64,000 nucleotides of DNA from Alcanivorax sp. S6407 (GCF_023016115.1 NZ_JALKBH010000011.1:1-64000); one strand, 5' to 3'; shown: positions 19,401 to 27,960, counted from the stretch's first letter. The notes: generated from the letters alone by a model not told the origin. Translations and numbers: made by a program.

Positions 19401-20811
19401 TGGAGGTGCCACCACCCCCACCGCCAATGCTGAAGAAACCCAGATCAAGGCTGGCACCGCCACCCCCGCTGTGGGATTCGCCGGTCTGTTTTTCTGTCAG
19501 TACCGAATCCACCACTTCCTCGATGGCCCGGTCGTGGCTCAGCTCATGCTCCATCTGCTCGCGCTGCACACGGGATTCCACACGTGTATCCCGCTGGGTC
19601 CGCGACCAGTCGATAAACGCCAGATTGACCTGCTCGCAAGGAGCCAGCGCCAGAGAATAGAGCAGTTCGCCCAGTCCCCGCCCTACCGGATACCAGCCTT
19701 GCCGATACATATTCACGGTGCCCAGCAGGATATTGCCGCCGGTAAGGCCGTACACCGAGGCAGACTCATCGCCAAACGGAATCGGCGCGCGCACCTCCTG
19801 ACGGGGAATGGCCTTCTCACGGAAATTCAGATCCGGTTCCTTGAGCCGCACAATCTGACGAAAATGATATTCCCGGGCGGGAAACTCGGTGCGCGGCCTC
19901 AGGCAGCAATTACCGTCCACGTGTTCCTCATTGAGGCCAAATGAACGGGGCGAATTCTTGATATCAATGTCATCCGGGTCTTCGATGGTGCCGGGAATGT
20001 CCGGGCCATCAAGATCCGGAAAACGGGGTTTGAGTTTTTCCAGGATGTCAGGGCGCAGAAATACCTGGTGCGGCACGCCGAGATCCCGGTGAGTGGCAAT
20101 GGAAGCTTCCATGATCGGACTGCGCTGTATGCCGCCGTCATCATCATTACCCTGCCCCACCACAATCTGCATGTCGGAGAGACGATTGACAGGAAAGTTC
20201 CCCAGATTCACCGACGCATAACCGAACTTGTTGGTGTTGCCGTGACGAAGAATCAGCGGCTTACCGGTCTCGGCATCCTTTGCCTCCAGGCGAAACGGCA
20301 CATTGCCGGCGGCTTCACCGTTTTCTCCATTGACCAGCATTCTCACCTTGCCAACGGTTTGCACCGGTTCCGCCACACCATCCTTGATGATGCGGCCACC
20401 GCGGGGCCATTCACTGGCAACCGGCGTCAGGTTGGCATACTCACTCGCGGCCAGTTCGATATTCATGGTTTCAAACTTCGCCGCCTTGACCACCGCTGGC
20501 AGCTCATCCAGTTCGGCAAGTGGCCGGCTTTCCAGGCCCAGCGCACTGGCAATTTCCGGTGATCTGGCCGCTTCATTTTGCAGCTCCAGCAGCTCATCGC
20601 GAAGCACGCGCACCTTGCGTTCCAGGCTGGCTGCCCCACTCTCATCACCGCGCTTGCGCAATGCTGCCGATTCCGCTTCGAGCTTGCTGATACCGGCTTC
20701 AAAGCGGTGAACACGATGAGTGATCGCCTCCAGATGTTTTCTGGTGGGGGAAAGGGATGCAGACGGATTGACGGCGCGTTCGCCGGAATTGGAACGGTCC
20801 TTGGTCGCCAT
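16462..20811 (-). CDS. 1449-aa protein with C-terminal zincin-like domain
   Basis: I do not recognise the family. The start MATKDRSNSGERAV at 20811 is fixed by a GGAGGT ribosome site. There is no signal peptide. Order: a charged coiled coil (about 25-85); a beta-rich region with an Ig/CarboxypepD-like block (about 150-210); a core around LAPCEQVNLAFIDWSRTQRD; a Gly/Ser-rich low-complexity stretch (about 470-510); a Ser/Thr/Gly-rich linker (about 1030-1110); an Ig-like domain (about 1140-1230). The C-terminal 160 residues contain HEILH (1369-1373), His1384-His1385 and DIMNN (1392-1396), which looks like a zinc peptidase site with a Met-turn. It follows a PhoD-like gene on the same strand. Function is inference. 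Confidence 0.8.
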   Translation of the reverse strand: MATKDRSNSGERAVNPSASLSPTRKHLEAITHRVHRFEAGISKLEAESAALRKRGDESGAASLERKVRVLRDELLELQNEAARSPEIASALGLESRPLAELDELPAVVKAAKFETMNIELAASEYANLTPVASEWPRGGRIIKDGVAEPVQTVGKVRMLVNGENGEAAGNVPFRLEAKDAETGKPLILRHGNTNKFGYASVNLGNFPVNRLSDMQIVVGQGNDDDGGIQRSPIMEASIATHRDLGVPHQVFLRPDILEKLKPRFPDLDGPDIPGTIEDPDDIDIKNSPRSFGLNEEHVDGNCCLRPRTEFPAREYHFRQIVRLKEPDLNFREKAIPRQEVRAPIPFGDESASVYGLTGGNILLGTVNMYRQGWYPVGRGLGELLYSLALAPCEQVNLAFIDWSRTQRDTRVESRVQREQMEHELSHDRAIEEVVDSVLTEKQTGESHSGGGGASLDLGFFSIGGGGGGTSSTTTGRRSLQASTLQDISDDVTQRASSVRSQRSTVVTTSSQRESERIQTRTVHNHNRNHAMTVQYFQVLSHYAVKTELVEEKPVVLVPYDIEPDIFDDIPSFNKYVLAPSRPITRFLDRHSRLLRRMVPRSYRKSFEALSRLLHCRDVYDIEQPYATFSRWRINLNKAWRPGLTLTIETEDGQSYPLYPRGGSASKAPVDFVSDPVRTDDIEAIRIGFDPVEAARVMGGVGGFGIFGESIKDLLEQAISHKISSVEIMARTDRSRFVPERQSFRLDVAVTETTLTNDNPHASFAITPPSVSFEGYRGREHEDYCRLKKLIAYIQSRPMRFLRAIWFFEDPDRRAMRFDRFQFQGNSLLDSIVNKPVGVLGNYVAFELLEGHRLVQLDAPNYMVSSRMVSLPTRGVFAEVFLSCCNATEKRDVERFIDPEQSCQKSAPEITGVTPGSRVQGSDTRPTDFATPMINLQNAPAVPNPNGMTAGLNVMGTPDIFRDLSRGAELLQFINNATKEAFTSTRQHRAAMDAIAGDVVRGLVSAYTGTPISSSGSPSAASSGTTGIQSSPSGSGTSGGGSSTAAAGDNGTLQALTGEMVRQSSPSQVSDHVQTVRRAVESGLLSEGQGNAITNSLLGGTQGGVADSTAPVIILTAPTSRDGLAFGPATGDKSGTLTLDVNVNGAPEGAAGRWTRPNPDAMALSDQDAETVTVTPLIPGRQELDYTVRDTSGTALASIKVPLSVPQFVAVREEAAALDAVLTHFSLDDVKAAVLQVAKQTCDLLLNTSNVRTIWELAPFNESLPAQFASGGAAANRVTVATLRGNPPSAGLAGLTSPGTGGIGPTVHDEPISVWPGAFDDAVAGGAAGDVDDATRQIVQTIQGLDFTDIRLKQLGIDIIGRLMGETLAHEILHSLLGFLIPGGHHTPAIASDIMNNGFDRSFQNRTGFEIVDLPNFPDEGSYVDNGIGLINIPTATTQALIDQHFPVSI

Positions 20812-21091
20812 TTTGACCTCCATGTCATGGCTTGTTGTGGGTGTGTCGTTGACTGACACCGGTAGCATCCTTGCTACCCAAACAGGCTTGAGCCTGAATG
20901 TTACGCTTGGCGTATGGAGGGCATCGTCTGCCTATGAAAAGGCGACGACTGTGAAGTAGGTATCAGATAGGAAAATTGATACTGGAGTGCCAGAGAAATT
21001 TACAAACAAGCGATATCACGAGGATATTACGCAGAGAGCTTTACGCCCCCTGCGTCTGTGACAATGCGAACCTGGCTGCAAGTAACGTCGA
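20812..21091. other. gap between PhoD-like and zincin-like genes
   Basis: 280 bp with no protein-like frame. The GGAGGT ribosome site of the downstream gene is at its left edge. I see no strong terminator after the PhoD-like gene, so read-through into the large gene is possible. Confidence 0.4.
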
Positions 21092-22552
21092 TCAGGAAAG
21101 CGTGACCTCAACGGTATTGAAGTCCCGTTTTGGCAGATTGGCATCGTCCCGTTCACGTACTCGCCAGGCATCCATTTTCAGTGCCACCCTCCCCTCTGCA
21201 TTTCGATGAAATGCTGCCGTCATGAAATGTTCCGTGGTGCGATCTTTCGGATAGGCAGAAAGCCACCAGCCCTGGCGCACACTCACCGCATCAGGGCAAT
21301 CGACCGGATAGGATGACCAGCCTTGCGGGCGCACTGACGCATGGGGGAAAGGCTCGGGATTGCGCTCCGGCGTTGAGGTAGCAATACCGTCCAGGAATGT
21401 CAGGTTGGACAAGGGAGAGGCAATGACTTCCACCAGCTTGCCGCCGTTGGGCCCCAGTGTGGTGGTGGCAATGCGACCGAAGTGCACATCGCCGCTCATC
21501 ACCACCACATCATGGCCGGTTTCACCCAGGGCCTCCAGCAAACGGGCATACTGATCACGATAGCTCAACAGATTACGCTCCAGCGGATTCGGTGCCACGA
21601 TCAAGGGCTGGGGAATTACCAGCACCCCCGGGCCAGTCAAACCTTTCGCCCAACCGGTTAGCCTGTCGAAGTCCCGCTCCGGCAGAAAACGGTCGTCATC
21701 CCGGTAGGAGCGCAAATCCGCAAGACAGAACGACAGCTCATCAATATCGAACGTTTCCACCCTGGGGCTCTGCTGAATACGTCGCACACCATCTTCCGAT
21801 GCCTTGGTCCAGGTCTCACGTACATCTTCAATCTTCAGGGCCAGCAAGGTGGGGATCAGGGAATCGTAGAAGGGGTAATCATTCCAGTATTCATGATCAT
21901 CGGGCAGCATCCAGGTGGCTCCCCGGCTGAGGATACTGCCCAGTAATTGCCAGTGCTGCGCATAGTCATCCGCTACCCGCTCACGAATTTCACTGCGCAC
22001 GAAAGACAGGGAATCGAAACCGATATCCAGGTAGACCTGATCTCCGGTAAGAAAGGTAACGTGGGGCCGGACATTTTCAGGGCCTCGTTCATACAGTGCC
22101 CGATAGGAACCCGCCGCCTGACCACCATCACGGTGAGCGTAGAAACAGCTACCCAACGCCACGGTGAACGGCCGCTCACCGGCTGCGGGCAGCGCTGCTG
22201 GCAAGGTATCGAACTGGCCATGGCGTAACACCTGCCACTCTTCCACTTCGCGGTAAATGGAATCCGTACGGCGGATGAACTCCACCTCATAATGGGTATC
22301 CGGCTCCAGCCCCTCAAACTCCACGGTGGTGAAGAAACGCTGGTAGACATAGCGGAAAGGTCGTTGCCAGTCCTTGCTCACGATGTCCTTGCGAATACGG
22401 GTGCCGTCCGGCTTGATCAATTCCACACAGGCTTGCTCAGGCTTTCTCAAGGTATGGAACAAGGTACCCACCCATACCTTTGCCGAGGTTTGCGACACCC
22501 TCAGCACCGCCAGAGACCATTTCCCCTTGTTGGTATTCAACCCCTCAGTCAT
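21092..22552 (-). CDS. PhoD-like metallophosphatase without signal peptide
   Basis: A 486-residue protein of the alkaline phosphatase D / PhoD-like metallophosphatase family. An N-terminal Ig-like domain (about 10-115) precedes the catalytic domain with VALGSCFYAHRD, FLTGDQVYLD, MLPDDHEYWNDYP and VVMSGDVHFGR, which hold the metal-binding Asp, Asn and His residues. Secreted PhoD carries a Tat signal; this one starts MTEGLNTNKGKWSLAVLRVS and appears cytoplasmic. It probably hydrolyses phosphodiesters or phosphomonoesters. It lies upstream of the large zincin-like gene on the same strand, and a functional link is possible but unproven. Confidence 0.85.
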   Translation of the reverse strand: MTEGLNTNKGKWSLAVLRVSQTSAKVWVGTLFHTLRKPEQACVELIKPDGTRIRKDIVSKDWQRPFRYVYQRFFTTVEFEGLEPDTHYEVEFIRRTDSIYREVEEWQVLRHGQFDTLPAALPAAGERPFTVALGSCFYAHRDGGQAAGSYRALYERGPENVRPHVTFLTGDQVYLDIGFDSLSFVRSEIRERVADDYAQHWQLLGSILSRGATWMLPDDHEYWNDYPFYDSLIPTLLALKIEDVRETWTKASEDGVRRIQQSPRVETFDIDELSFCLADLRSYRDDDRFLPERDFDRLTGWAKGLTGPGVLVIPQPLIVAPNPLERNLLSYRDQYARLLEALGETGHDVVVMSGDVHFGRIATTTLGPNGGKLVEVIASPLSNLTFLDGIATSTPERNPEPFPHASVRPQGWSSYPVDCPDAVSVRQGWWLSAYPKDRTTEHFMTAAFHRNAEGRVALKMDAWRVRERDDANLPKRDFNTVEVTLS

Positions 22553-22880
22553 ACAACATCCTTCCCTGAACTTATTATGATTGTTGATTCCGGGACCAAG
22601 ATTGCCCTGATCAGCAAAAGGCTACAAGCGAACCAGTTGCAGGTTTTATGCTAGCGAATATCACCACCCTGCCATGCAACCTTAACCATGGGTTTTGCAA
22701 ACGAAGCCTTTCCGTGGCTCGACCAAAACCGCTTCGCGTGCAAGCACGCTCCCACAATGCTCCCCTTCCCCGCTTGCCTTTCGCATGTTGCGTGTTGCCT
22801 GATGCGTGAAGCAGCCGCAGAGCGGCAAAAAAAGGGGCCGAAGCCCCTCTGACAGTTACTGCTTGATGCCTCAAAAACAC
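22553..22880. repeat. intergenic region with heptameric repeat
   Basis: The 3' side of the monooxygenase gene and 5' side of the PhoD-like gene meet here. 22690-22780 resembles the 16240-16330 repeat. 22781-22815 is a heptamer series, TCGCATG TTGCGTG TTGCCTG ATGCGTG AAGCAGC. A terminator follows at 22827-22848. No gene is seen. Confidence 0.7.
22827..22848 (-). terminator. intrinsic terminator of the monooxygenase operon
   Basis: Minus-strand stem AGGGGC-TTCG-GCCCCT followed by seven T residues, 33 bp after the stop codon of the monooxygenase gene. Confidence 0.93.
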
Positions 22881-24401
22881 TCAGGCAGAAACCGCTTCTT
22901 TCACTGTTTCCTCCACATGCACAAACTCGTAATCGGTACTGCGTACCTGCCGGGTCCGCAGCCAGTAACGCCAGGTAGAGCCAGGCCACAAGGCAAAGTT
23001 CTTGCCGTCTTCCTGCTGGTACCAGCTGGTGCAGCCGGAGGTCCAGGTGGTGCCTTGCAGGCGGCGTTGTACATCATCATTGAAGGCTTGCTGGGCGGCA
23101 GGTTTCACATCCAGATAGTCTGCCCCTTCGGCTTTCAGCAGCTGCATACACTGCATGATGTAGTTCACCTGGCACTCGATCATGAACACGATGGAGTTAT
23201 GACCCAGACCGGTATTGGGCCCCACCAGCATGTACAGGTTGGGATAGCCGCTTACCGTCATGCCGTAATAGGCCTCGGAAGACTCCGCCCAGTCCTTGTG
23301 CAGATCCCGACCCGGCAAACCGGTCAACGGGAAGTCCTTCATGTAGATACGTGGGTCTACCACAAAGCCGGTACCGAGGATGATGCAGTCTGCTTCGTGC
23401 TCCACACCATCATCGGTGACCACGCTGTTGGCTTTCACTTCCCGGATGCCTGCGGTAACCAGTTCCACGTTGTCGCGGTTGAACATGGGGTACCACTTGT
23501 TGGAAATCAGCACCCGCTTGCAGCCAAAGGCGTAATCCGGGGTCAGCTTTTCCACCAGCGCCTTGTCTTTCACCTGGAAGCGGATGAACTGCTTGCACAG
23601 GGTCCCCAGTAATTTTGCCGCCCGGGTACTGGAAGCTGGTGCCACACGGGACTCGTTGCTCCAGTAGAGCCTTGCCCGATGCAGTTTGCGCAGCGCCGGA
23701 AAGCGTTTAAACAGGCGCTGCTGAAATGCCGGATAGCCGCGCTCATCGCGGGGTATCACCCAGGCAGCCGAACGCTGAAACACCGACAGCTTTTTTACCT
23801 TGGGGGCAATCTCCGGACAATACTGAATGGCACTACCACCGGTACCGATGGAGACCACCTTCTTGCCCACCAGATCATAGCCGTGATCCCACTCGGCAGA
23901 ATGCATCACCTTGCCCTTGAACCGCGCCAGCCCTTTGATCTTTGGCTTGTTGGGTACGTGCAACGGTCCGGACGCCAACACAAAATGGCGACAGCGGATG
24001 GTGGAACCGGCGGCGGTACGTACCGTCCACTGGCCGCTAGCATCATCAAAGTGCGCTTCGTTTACTTCTTCCTGAAAGCGGATAAACCGACGCAGGTCAT
24101 ACTTCTCCACCGTATCGAGGATGTAGTTCTCGATTTCGTCGCGGGGAGCATAACGCTTGCTCCAGTTCGCCTTTCCGGCAAAGGAGAACGAATACAGGTG
24201 CGACTGCACATCACAGGCCGCACCGGGATAGCCATTGAAGTACCAGGCACCGCCCACCTCGCTGGCCTTTTCCAGAATGACAAAGTCCTCATTGCCGGCT
24301 TCCAGCAACTTGATGGCCATGCACAGGCCACCAAAACCGGCACCGACAATGGCCACTTCCTTGTTCAGGGTTTTCGCACTGATTTTTACTTTACTATTCA
24401 T
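22881..24401 (-). CDS. flavin-containing (Baeyer-Villiger type) monooxygenase
   Basis: A 506-residue class B flavoprotein monooxygenase. It has the FAD motif GAGFGGL (about 20-26), the Baeyer-Villiger fingerprint FKGKVMHSAEWD (F-x-G-x3-H-x3-W-D form), the NADPH motif GTGGSA and ILGTGF. It inserts one oxygen from O2 into a ketone or similar lipophilic substrate using NADPH. In oil-degrading bacteria such enzymes act on ketones, and related ones on long alkanes, but the substrate cannot be read from sequence. It is the second gene after the PF10118 hydrolase, 14 bp apart, and ends with a strong terminator. Confidence 0.9.
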   Translation of the reverse strand: MNSKVKISAKTLNKEVAIVGAGFGGLCMAIKLLEAGNEDFVILEKASEVGGAWYFNGYPGAACDVQSHLYSFSFAGKANWSKRYAPRDEIENYILDTVEKYDLRRFIRFQEEVNEAHFDDASGQWTVRTAAGSTIRCRHFVLASGPLHVPNKPKIKGLARFKGKVMHSAEWDHGYDLVGKKVVSIGTGGSAIQYCPEIAPKVKKLSVFQRSAAWVIPRDERGYPAFQQRLFKRFPALRKLHRARLYWSNESRVAPASSTRAAKLLGTLCKQFIRFQVKDKALVEKLTPDYAFGCKRVLISNKWYPMFNRDNVELVTAGIREVKANSVVTDDGVEHEADCIILGTGFVVDPRIYMKDFPLTGLPGRDLHKDWAESSEAYYGMTVSGYPNLYMLVGPNTGLGHNSIVFMIECQVNYIMQCMQLLKAEGADYLDVKPAAQQAFNDDVQRRLQGTTWTSGCTSWYQQEDGKNFALWPGSTWRYWLRTRQVRSTDYEFVHVEETVKEAVSA

Positions 24402-24415
24402 GATTTGCTCCCTGC

Positions 24416-25267
24416 TCAGGCGGCTTTGGCCTGATTGACATCAAAGTTGCTCACCTCATTGACCAAAGCTTCGGCCTGATCCAGGAAATGACGGTTGTCA
24501 TGCATCCAGGGGTGAAAGCCCGGGCGGAAGAAATCCAGCCAGTCCGGCAAGGCCCGACGCAGTACTCCAGGGCGCCCAAGGGTCAGATTCAACACCTTGC
24601 CCCAGCCTTTCAGCTTTAACAGGCCCCCGCCCTTCGCCACCATCACAGTGTAGAACGGCACATACAGACTCCAGAACAGCAGATTGGCGATCAGGAAGGC
24701 CGCCACGCGCAGCCCATAAGCCTGAACGCCTTTTCCCATCACCTGCTCGTAGGCATCAAAGCACACTGCCTTGTGCTCGGTTTCCTCGATGGCATGCCAG
24801 CGCCACACCGCAGAGAAATGCGGTTCCACCTGCTCCAGGAGGGTGTCGTTACGCAGCAGTACATCCCCCAGTACCGCCGTCAGGTGCTCCAGCGCCACGG
24901 TAGCCGCCAGTTGAAAGGAGCGCGGGGTTTTCTTGACCAGCTCCAGCAGGTTAACGACCAGCTTGTCCATGGCTTCCACCGGCATCCCGGCGGCCACCAG
25001 CGCCTCGTTGTACTCCTCGTGCTCGCGGGTATGAAACCCTTCCTGGCCGATGAAAGCGGAGATCTGCTCCTTCAGTTCGTCCCCGACGATCTCCTTGCGG
25101 TAATGACGCACGCTCTGGATAAAGAATCGCTCCCCGGCCGGGAAGAAGATCGACAGGGTGTTGAAGAACTGGGTGACGTGCAGCCCAGCCGGATTCCAGC
25201 TGAGAGCCTGGTCTTTGGGTAAGCCGAATTTGAGGTTTCGGCGGATGGGATCTACCTGAATTGTCAT
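24416..25267 (-). CDS. predicted metal-dependent hydrolase (PF10118 family)
   Basis: A 283-residue, mainly helical protein of the PF10118 'predicted metal-dependent hydrolase' family. Two acidic/His motifs, EGFHTREHEEYN (about 97-108) and WHAIEETEHKAVCFD (about 178-192), look like a di-metal site of ferritin-like type. A membrane-like segment follows (VAAFLIANLLFWSLYVPFYT cut). The start at 25267 is preferred because GAAGGGG lies 7 bp upstream; 25273 would leave only one base. It leads the operon with the monooxygenase, a recurrent pairing, suggesting action on the same pathway. Confidence 0.85.
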   Translation of the reverse strand: MTIQVDPIRRNLKFGLPKDQALSWNPAGLHVTQFFNTLSIFFPAGERFFIQSVRHYRKEIVGDELKEQISAFIGQEGFHTREHEEYNEALVAAGMPVEAMDKLVVNLLELVKKTPRSFQLAATVALEHLTAVLGDVLLRNDTLLEQVEPHFSAVWRWHAIEETEHKAVCFDAYEQVMGKGVQAYGLRVAAFLIANLLFWSLYVPFYTVMVAKGGGLLKLKGWGKVLNLTLGRPGVLRRALPDWLDFFRPGFHPWMHDNRHFLDQAEALVNEVSNFDVNQAKAA

Positions 25268-25300
25268 TATCATGCCCCTTCAAAGAATCGGAATGCCCCG

Positions 25301-25338
25301 ATCCTAGAGCGGCAACGATGACACCATCAATGGTTACA
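25301..25338 (-). promoter_or_regulatory. promoter and candidate operator of the monooxygenase operon
   Basis: On the minus strand TTGATG (25325-25330) and TAGGAT (25301-25306) are 18 bp apart, a fair sigma-70 promoter about 35 bp before the hydrolase start. An imperfect palindrome, TGACACCAT-CA-ATGGTTACA (25319-25338), covers the -35 box, where a repressor would block transcription. The regulator is not encoded nearby. Confidence 0.55.
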
Positions 25339-25513
25339 TTGCGCGATGTCACCTTTTATTGATTCAGGTCAAATTGGGGCCCCCGGAGCCGCGGCCTCAG
25401 GGGGGCAGCGTGCAGAGATCACTTACAGCAGACCGCGCAACCGGCGGTCATTGACCAGAATTCGTCTTGCTGACATCGTGTCCGCATCGCTTAACCCAGA
25501 GGAAAACAACAAA

Positions 25514-25762
25514 ATGCGATATATCGGCATACTGATCGCCCTGCTGGCCGTGGGCTGGCTGGTGATGACCCAACTGCAAAGCGCTCCCACCGGCCTGAGC
25601 ACCGACACCGCCGAAGCGGTGGAAAGCGTGGATGCCCCGGCGAATGTGCCTACCCAGGTACCGCGTAACGCAGAAGAAATGAATGAATTCGAGGCTCAGA
25701 TCAACAGCCTGAACCAGGGCCATAATGCCCGCACCCAGGAAGCCCTGGAACAGACACAATAA
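25514..25762 (+). CDS. small single-pass membrane protein
   Basis: An 82-residue protein that I do not recognise. It starts MRYIGILIALLAVGWLVMTQ, one N-terminal membrane helix, and continues as an acidic, Gln/Asn/Thr-rich tail of about 60 residues likely outside the cytoplasm. The start at 25514 follows AGAGGA; a longer frame from 25346 lacks a ribosome site. It is convergent with the MAPEG gene, 41 bp away, and divergent from the monooxygenase operon. Confidence 0.7.
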   Translation: MRYIGILIALLAVGWLVMTQLQSAPTGLSTDTAEAVESVDAPANVPTQVPRNAEEMNEFEAQINSLNQGHNARTQEALEQTQ

Positions 25763-25803
25763 TCATGCCCTCTGCCTGCGCCCTCCCCAGGGCGCAGGTA
25801 TCT

Positions 25804-26196
25804 TCACTGGCTCGCCGCCAGATACACGATATACAGACAGCAGCCCATCCCCACCGCAAACACGCCGGAACGCAGCCAGGCCAGATTGGCGATATACAGA
25901 ACCGGATGCAGCAGCCGGGTCGCCAGATACAGCAACGCCACCCCATCCAGGCGGTTCAGATCCAGCCCTGAGGCGTAAGCGATAAAGCACACCATGGTAA
26001 AGACGATAAGCGCCTCCCAGGCATTAGCCTGCGCTGCCTGCGTCCTCGCACCCGCTCCTTCCAGTGCTGCCTGCTGCTGGCGAGGATGATAGTTATCGAA
26101 ATGCCTGAATTGCTTGATGCGGAAATACACGCCCACCCAGGCGAGGAAGATGGGCAGGAAGGAGATAGCGAACAGTACGTAGAGGATGGTGGGCAT
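25804..26196 (-). CDS. MAPEG family membrane protein
   Basis: A 130-residue protein with four hydrophobic helices, typical of MAPEG (membrane-associated proteins in eicosanoid and glutathione metabolism). The family signature is QQAALEGAGARTQAAQANAWEAL, of which R/N-containing QANAWEALIVFT (about 56-67) is the core, followed by LDLNRLDGVALLYLATRLLHPVLY. Bacterial members often have glutathione transferase or peroxidase activity, but this is not certain here. It is transcribed alone. Confidence 0.85.
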   Translation of the reverse strand: MPTILYVLFAISFLPIFLAWVGVYFRIKQFRHFDNYHPRQQQAALEGAGARTQAAQANAWEALIVFTMVCFIAYASGLDLNRLDGVALLYLATRLLHPVLYIANLAWLRSGVFAVGMGCCLYIVYLAASQ

Positions 26197-26261
26197 GGGA
26201 GAATCCTTTCAAACTGAAGGCGTCATAAGCGAATCGAGATGATGTGCGGCATCGGGTTTTT

Positions 26262-26314
26262 CCTCAAGAGTAACGCCCCAAAATCGTATCGGAGGGTGGG
26301 AGTTACTCTTGAGG
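26262..26314. repeat. 13-bp perfect inverted repeat upstream of MAPEG
   Basis: CCTCAAGAGTAAC (26262-26274) and GTTACTCTTGAGG (26302-26314) are perfect inverted copies with a 27-bp spacer. They lie 65-120 bp upstream of the MAPEG start, between it and the end of the GNAT-nitrilase gene, so the hairpin could be a terminator-like stem or a two-site operator. A short GCAGGCAAGCTCCT REP-like scrap follows at about 26379-26395. Confidence 0.7.
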
Positions 26315-26410
26315 GAAAGAACCTCCTTGAGTGAGCTCAATATTCGCCTGACATTCCTCTGCTTCACTGGAATCTTTTGCAGGCAAGCTCCTGCGAAATG
26401 ACGGCGTTAA

Positions 26411-27943
26411 TCAGTCTTTCCTCTTCCAATCCACGCTGTACAAATCTTCTCGTCGATCGCGCAGGTTGGTCACGGAGCCCTCCCGATGAAGCAGTTTCAG
26501 TTTTTCCAGATCCACGTCCGCGAACATCAGCATCTCGGTATTGGGCACTGACTCACTGATGATGGCATCGTGGGGGAAGTAGAAATCGCTGGGGGAAAAC
26601 ACCGACGACTGGGCGTACTGGATATCCACCGCGTCCACCCGTGGCAGGTTACCCACAGAGCCGGAGATGGCCACGTAGCATTCGTTCTCGATAGCCCGGG
26701 CCTGGGCGCAGTGGCGCACGCGCAGGTAGCCATTCTTGGTGTCGGTCCAGAACGGCACGAAGAGGATGTCCATCTTCTCCTCGGCGAGCAGACGTCCCAG
26801 TTCCGGGAACTCCACGTCGTAGCAGATCAGGATGCCCACACGGCCGGCATCGGTCTCGAACACCTGCACCTTGTTGCCGCCCTGAATCACCCAGTCACGG
26901 CGCTCGTGGGGGGTAATGTGGATCTTGTACTGGGACTCCACGGAGCCGTCGCGGCGCATCAGGTAGGCCACGTTGTAGACCTTGTCATCCTCTATCACCG
27001 GCATGGAACCACCAACAATGTTGATGTTGTAGCTCACCGCCATGTCAGCCAGGGCATCACGGACCTGATCGGTGAAGCTGGCCAGGAAGCGCACCGCTTC
27101 CACCGAGTTGAGTTCCGGACGCAGGCCCATCAGTGGGGCGCTGAAGAATTCCGGTAGCACGGCGAAGTCGGCGCGGTAATCAGACAGGGCGTCGATAAAG
27201 AACTCCACCTGGTTGAGCAAGTCCTGCACGTCCCGGGCTTCCCGCATGCGACGCTGTACCACACCCACGCGCACCACGGTGCGGCGCGGCCATTCGGTCT
27301 CTTCATCTTCCGGCTCATAGAGAATGTTGTCCCATTCCAGCAGGGTGGCGTAGCCATGGGAGTCTTCGTCCTCCGGCAGGTAGGCCTTCATCAGGCGCTT
27401 GACGTCAAAGCCATTGGACAACTGGAACGACAGGATCGGATCGTAGATGGCGCGGGCTTCCACCTGTTCGATGTACTCGGTGACCTGCATCTGATCCGCG
27501 TAGTTGGTGTAGCCCGGCAGACGGCCGCCGGCGAGGATGGCACGCAGGTTTTCTTCGCGGCAAAGTTCCTTGCGGGCTTCATAAAGCCGACGCCCCAGCC
27601 GGTAGCCGCGGTATTCCTTGTCCACGAACACATCCAGGCCGTAGAGCGCATCGCCCTTCTTGTCGTGGGAACGGACCTTGTCGTCGGTGATCAGGTCTTC
27701 ATAACGATGGGGGTTGGAGAAGCGATCGTACTTCACCTTGATGGTGAGCGCGGTGGCCACCAGCTCGCCGTTGTCTTCAATCACCAGCTGCCCTTCCGGG
27801 AAAATCCGGATCAGGGTACGGATGGTGTCTTCCGGCCAGGCACCACCGATATCGTGGTAGACCTGATCCATCAGTTTGGCCAGGGCGGGGTAATCCTCTT
27901 CGGTGAGAGTCCGCAGGCGCAGGCGAGTGGTTTCTTCGGCCAT
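26411..27943 (-). CDS. GNAT acetyltransferase / carbon-nitrogen hydrolase fusion
   Basis: A 510-residue fusion. The N-terminal 200 residues are a GNAT acetyltransferase (YGLDVFVDKEYRGYRLGRRL matches motif A, the acetyl-CoA loop). About 225-500 is a nitrilase-superfamily domain with the Glu in VLPEFFS, a Lys in the YKIHITPHERRDW region and the Cys in ILICYDVEFPEL. Such fusions are common in Proteobacteria. The reaction is unknown; coupled amide hydrolysis and acetyl transfer is a reasonable guess. It is a single-gene unit. Confidence 0.9.
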   Translation of the reverse strand: MAEETTRLRLRTLTEEDYPALAKLMDQVYHDIGGAWPEDTIRTLIRIFPEGQLVIEDNGELVATALTIKVKYDRFSNPHRYEDLITDDKVRSHDKKGDALYGLDVFVDKEYRGYRLGRRLYEARKELCREENLRAILAGGRLPGYTNYADQMQVTEYIEQVEARAIYDPILSFQLSNGFDVKRLMKAYLPEDEDSHGYATLLEWDNILYEPEDEETEWPRRTVVRVGVVQRRMREARDVQDLLNQVEFFIDALSDYRADFAVLPEFFSAPLMGLRPELNSVEAVRFLASFTDQVRDALADMAVSYNINIVGGSMPVIEDDKVYNVAYLMRRDGSVESQYKIHITPHERRDWVIQGGNKVQVFETDAGRVGILICYDVEFPELGRLLAEEKMDILFVPFWTDTKNGYLRVRHCAQARAIENECYVAISGSVGNLPRVDAVDIQYAQSSVFSPSDFYFPHDAIISESVPNTEMLMFADVDLEKLKLLHREGSVTNLRDRREDLYSVDWKRKD

Positions 27944-27960
27944 ATATCACTCCGTTTTAC

